DNA of 8,543 bases from Glaciimonas sp. (lineage in GTDB: Bacteria; Pseudomonadota; Gammaproteobacteria; Burkholderiales; Burkholderiaceae). The stretch is from contig JACMQE010000198.1 of the NCBI GenBank assembly GCA_014377145.1, positions 1 through 8,543 of the forward strand. Reading direction: 5' to 3'. Shown in pieces: positions 6,262-8,543 of this stretch (positions within the stretch are counted from its first letter, which is position 1; the number at the start of each line of letters is the position of its first letter). The translations under genes were made by a program, and so were the position numbers. The notes beneath the pieces were generated by a model. It did not search any database. It saw only the letters and a program-made list of their open reading frames with translations, and was not told the DNA's origin.

Positions 6262-7620
6262 TTATTTGAGCAAAAAAATCACGCCGATTGCGATGCCAAA
6301 CAATGCGCAGCCTTTTATTGTTAATAGAAAAGAGTATTTTGCGGGAACTTTCGTGGCCGGTAAAAAGATAGCCCGCATCCAAGATGACAAAGTTGAAGTC
6401 CCATGATACGATGCATAAACATAACAAACACCTTCAATACTTTGTAGGAGCGCAGCAATCGTTACACCGGCCAGGGTAACAAACGTTAGGCAAGCGGACA
6501 ATATGGCCTGAAATCTAAAATCCTTTGCAGACAACAGTAAAGTATATGGAATAAATCCGAAAGCTCCCACTGCACAGCCTGGCAATAAAATTGCAACATA
6601 TCTTGATATTGTTATGTTTTCAGTGCGTTGCCCCATCCAAATATCAATCATTGGCACACGTTGAAACCAAAAAATCGCACAAGGAATGCTGATTATTAAA
6701 AGCAAAGAAAGAACAAACTTTTTCAATGTGGCCTGTGTTTCCTTGAAGTCTTGATTTGCTAATTGTTTTAGAAGTGTCGGTTGAAAATATTGGCTTACTG
6801 GTCCAGCTAATATTGAAAGAGGAAGCATACACAACGTAGTCGCCAAAAAATAGGGGGCAACGCTTGCAGCGGATACAAATAAGGTTACCAATGTCTTGTC
6901 GAGCTGCATTACTGCCGCCCCTGCAGCAGAAAACAATATTAAAGATCGACCTTTCTTCACTAAAGCGACGCCATCAGCCAGCCAATCCCTAATTACCTGG
7001 GGCGCAAAAGCCGGACGCAGATTCAAAAGATCTGTGCAGTACCAACGCGTCACCCAGCAATGGATGGCCGCAAGAACTAACTGAATGGAAATAAACGCCG
7101 CCAAAGTTGCAAAGCCGGTTGCAAGAACAAAAGCAGTAGCAGCAGCGCGAACAATTACCCCAACAGCCTGAATGACGCTTGCGGCAGTGTACAGACGACG
7201 AGCAAGCATTGCGGAGTAATACAAATTTTGCAGAACTAACAGCCAAAATAAAATTACAGCTGCTAAAAGGGCAAGAGGAGAAATTCCAGGTATCCCACCA
7301 AATGCTTTTGCTACCGCAACAACTGCAAAAAGTAGAAAATAGAAACAAGACAAACTAACTTCTGCAGTACGTATTAATTTGCCAAGTTTAGCTGGGCTGG
7401 ATTCTCCAGATGCAACATCTCTACTAACCAGCGTAGACATACCCAAATCCATCATTACTAGCAAAGCTTGGAGAGACAAGATTACGGCTACGATACCAAA
7501 TTGTGCCGGGCCCAATAATCTGCTGTAAAAAGGTAGAAAGAAAAAGGCCACTAGCACACCGGATGTTCTGCCAGCGTAAAGCACTGCCATATTTAAAATG
7601 GCTAACCTATGTTTTGTCAA
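6262..7620 (-). CDS. wzx: O-antigen flippase Wzx
   Basis: A 452-residue polytopic inner-membrane protein of the polysaccharide transporter (PST/MOP) family, which flips the finished undecaprenyl-linked repeat unit to the periplasmic side. Hydrophobic segments are visible at about 12-30, 41-58, 86-106, 115-135, 146-167, 170-190, 254-274, 302-318, 340-360, 376-393 and 433-451. PFYSRLLGPAQFG (30-42) and DLGMSTLVSRDVA (58-70) in the first quarter are typical of Wzx, as is the QLDKTLV element at 239-245. The start is uncertain. TTG at 7620 has GGAAG only one base upstream, which is too close to be ideal. ATG at 7590 would remove ten residues and also lacks a good site. The frame is open further upstream but has no usual start codon there. 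The gene lies 17 bases after the DegT-family gene and 23 bases before fnlA. Confidence 0.9.
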   Translation of the reverse strand: MTKHRLAILNMAVLYAGRTSGVLVAFFFLPFYSRLLGPAQFGIVAVILSLQALLVMMDLGMSTLVSRDVASGESSPAKLGKLIRTAEVSLSCFYFLLFAVVAVAKAFGGIPGISPLALLAAVILFWLLVLQNLYYSAMLARRLYTAASVIQAVGVIVRAAATAFVLATGFATLAAFISIQLVLAAIHCWVTRWYCTDLLNLRPAFAPQVIRDWLADGVALVKKGRSLILFSAAGAAVMQLDKTLVTLFVSAASVAPYFLATTLCMLPLSILAGPVSQYFQPTLLKQLANQDFKETQATLKKFVLSLLLIISIPCAIFWFQRVPMIDIWMGQRTENITISRYVAILLPGCAVGAFGFIPYTLLLSAKDFRFQAILSACLTFVTLAGVTIAALLQSIEGVCYVYASYHGTSTLSSWMRAIFLPATKVPAKYSFLLTIKGCALFGIAIGVIFLLK

Positions 7621-7637
7621 ACTTCCGAATTTTTTGA

Positions 7638-8543
7638 CTACGGCATTAAAGCGGCGCAGACCGCAGATGATAAATTTTGAGATATGGTTTGTATGTCCTC
7701 ATCTGACAGCCACCAGCCGCATGGAATAGCAAGAATATGTTCTTGAAGATAGCTGGTGTTTGGCAGGTGGTGAATTACACCTGAACCAAAACCAGAATAT
7801 ACGTCATTTCGATGATGGAGGCTGGAAGCCATCACGTCTTGTTTTTTCATGTACTCCATTACAGTATCGCGATGGTCTACCAACAACAAAAGTACCCAGT
7901 ACGCGGGTAGAGAATTCAACGGTACCGGCATCACTTGAATGCCTTTTATGTTGCCGACGAGTTGCATCAGTTTTGCAGCGTTACTTTGGGTATCAAGTAC
8001 TCTGCCGTAAGCTGTAGCCAATTGCGCACATCCAAGTGCTGCGCACAGATTATTCATGGTGAATCCCCAACCAATCTCGGGTACGTTGGAGATTGGACTG
8101 ATCTCGTTGTTTGGATTGCGAAACGATACTGAATCAATTCCAAAGCGCCTAAGCTTGCGGGCACGCGTGGCCATTTCGTTGCTTTTGCATATCAGGGCAC
8201 CACCCTCGGTCGTATTAATCTGCCGGGTAGGATAAAACGAATAAACTGCAAAATCGCCATGAGAACCGACTGGCACTGAATCCCGAGACGAATAAAGAGC
8301 ATTGTTGCAGTCTTCAATCAATGCTAATCCCCGCTCTTGGCACAACACCGCCAGTTCTTTCGCTGGGCCTGGGTAACCCGCAACATGGTACAAAATAACG
8401 GCCTTGGTCTTAGGGCTTATTTTTTCAATGAAATCATCCAGATCGATTTCAACGGATTGAGGTTTGACATCTACCCAAACCGGCACCGCACCACATTGGG
8501 CAATAGCTGAATTCGTCGACATGCAGGCAAATGCCGTAGTAAG
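7638..8543 (-). CDS. DegT/DnrJ/EryC1/StrS-family protein with Arg at the PLP-lysine site (N-terminus off right edge)
   Basis: The last 301 residues of a fold-type I PLP-enzyme homologue. The frame stays open to the right edge (LTTAFAC before the first Met), so the Met at 8522 is internal. Family landmarks are present: the substrate and cofactor loop near the left end, D78 in LIEDCNN (pyridine-nitrogen Asp), S102 in YSFYPT, TEGG at 112-115, MNNLCAALG in the large domain, and HRNDVY plus LAIPCGWWLS near the end. The catalytic Lys of the SFxxTK motif is Arg107 (codon CGG) in the visible numbering, so ordinary transamination through an internal aldimine should not be possible. Some family members, such as the dehydratase ColD, use His there, so a different reaction, a partner-dependent role or loss of function are all possible. 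The stop lies 17 bases before wzx. Calling it a plain aminotransferase would be unsafe. Confidence 0.85.
   Translation of the reverse strand, partial: LTTAFACMSTNSAIAQCGAVPVWVDVKPQSVEIDLDDFIEKISPKTKAVILYHVAGYPGPAKELAVLCQERGLALIEDCNNALYSSRDSVPVGSHGDFAVYSFYPTRQINTTEGGALICKSNEMATRARKLRRFGIDSVSFRNPNNEISPISNVPEIGWGFTMNNLCAALGCAQLATAYGRVLDTQSNAAKLMQLVGNIKGIQVMPVPLNSLPAYWVLLLLVDHRDTVMEYMKKQDVMASSLHHRNDVYSGFGSGVIHHLPNTSYLQEHILAIPCGWWLSDEDIQTISQNLSSAVCAALMP

Noticed and set aside
6239..6427. N-terminal extension of the FnlA-like protein to an ATG at 6427
   Set aside because: It would overlap wzx by about 166 bases. The 342-residue form begins with the family N-terminus and has a strong ribosome binding site.
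8520..8543. Met at 8522 as the start of the DegT-family protein
   Set aside because: The frame is open to the right edge and the residues before the Met match the family's internal loop. The fragment would lack the N-terminal part of the large domain.
1..8543. JUMPstart/ops element, tRNA, rRNA or CRISPR array
   Set aside because: I looked for an ops-like core on the minus strand and for regular spaced repeats or cloverleaf-like sequences, and saw none. The operon promoter is probably beyond the right edge.

Overview
The window is an internal piece of an O-antigen (lipopolysaccharide O-polysaccharide) biosynthesis cluster of the Wzx/Wzy type. It most likely comes from a Pseudomonas-like gammaproteobacterium. 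The reasons are the gene content and the partial epimerase gene at the left edge, which reads like the WbpV/WbjF-type enzymes found just ahead of wbpL and wbpM in Pseudomonas clusters. By eye the central genes, especially wzy, are clearly more AT-rich than the left end, as is usual for serotype-specific genes. The species cannot be named from this sequence.

All eight genes lie on the minus strand, so transcription runs from right to left. The order is: a DegT/DnrJ/EryC1/StrS-family protein (its 5' part is beyond the right edge); the Wzx flippase; an FnlA/WbjB/CapE-type UDP-GlcNAc 4,6-dehydratase/5-epimerase; a GT2 glycosyltransferase; the Wzy polymerase; a GT4 glycosyltransferase; a 161-bp gap with unusual inverted and direct repeats; a second GT2 glycosyltransferase; and an NAD-dependent epimerase/reductase (its 3' part is beyond the left edge). 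Spacing is tight (4-bp ATGA overlaps, a 1-bp TAATG overlap, gaps of 15 to 23 bp) except for the 161-bp gap, so one operon is the simplest reading.

Together the genes make nucleotide sugars (FnlA-like and WbpV-like enzymes, possibly with the DegT-family protein). They then build a repeat unit on undecaprenyl phosphate with three glycosyltransferases, flip it across the inner membrane (Wzx) and polymerise it (Wzy). The initiating transferase (WbpL type) and WbpM-type dehydratase are expected beyond the left edge but are not seen.

Three points stand out. The DegT-family protein has Arg where the family has its PLP-binding Lys, although the rest of the motif is intact. The 161-bp gap can form two mutually exclusive perfect 13-bp hairpins, like an attenuator. 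The FnlA-like gene lacks the two partner genes (fnlB/wbjC and fnlC/wbjD) that normally follow it. I see no tRNA, rRNA, CRISPR array, transposase or complete insertion sequence. Apart from the 161-bp gap, no non-coding stretch exceeds about 25 bp.
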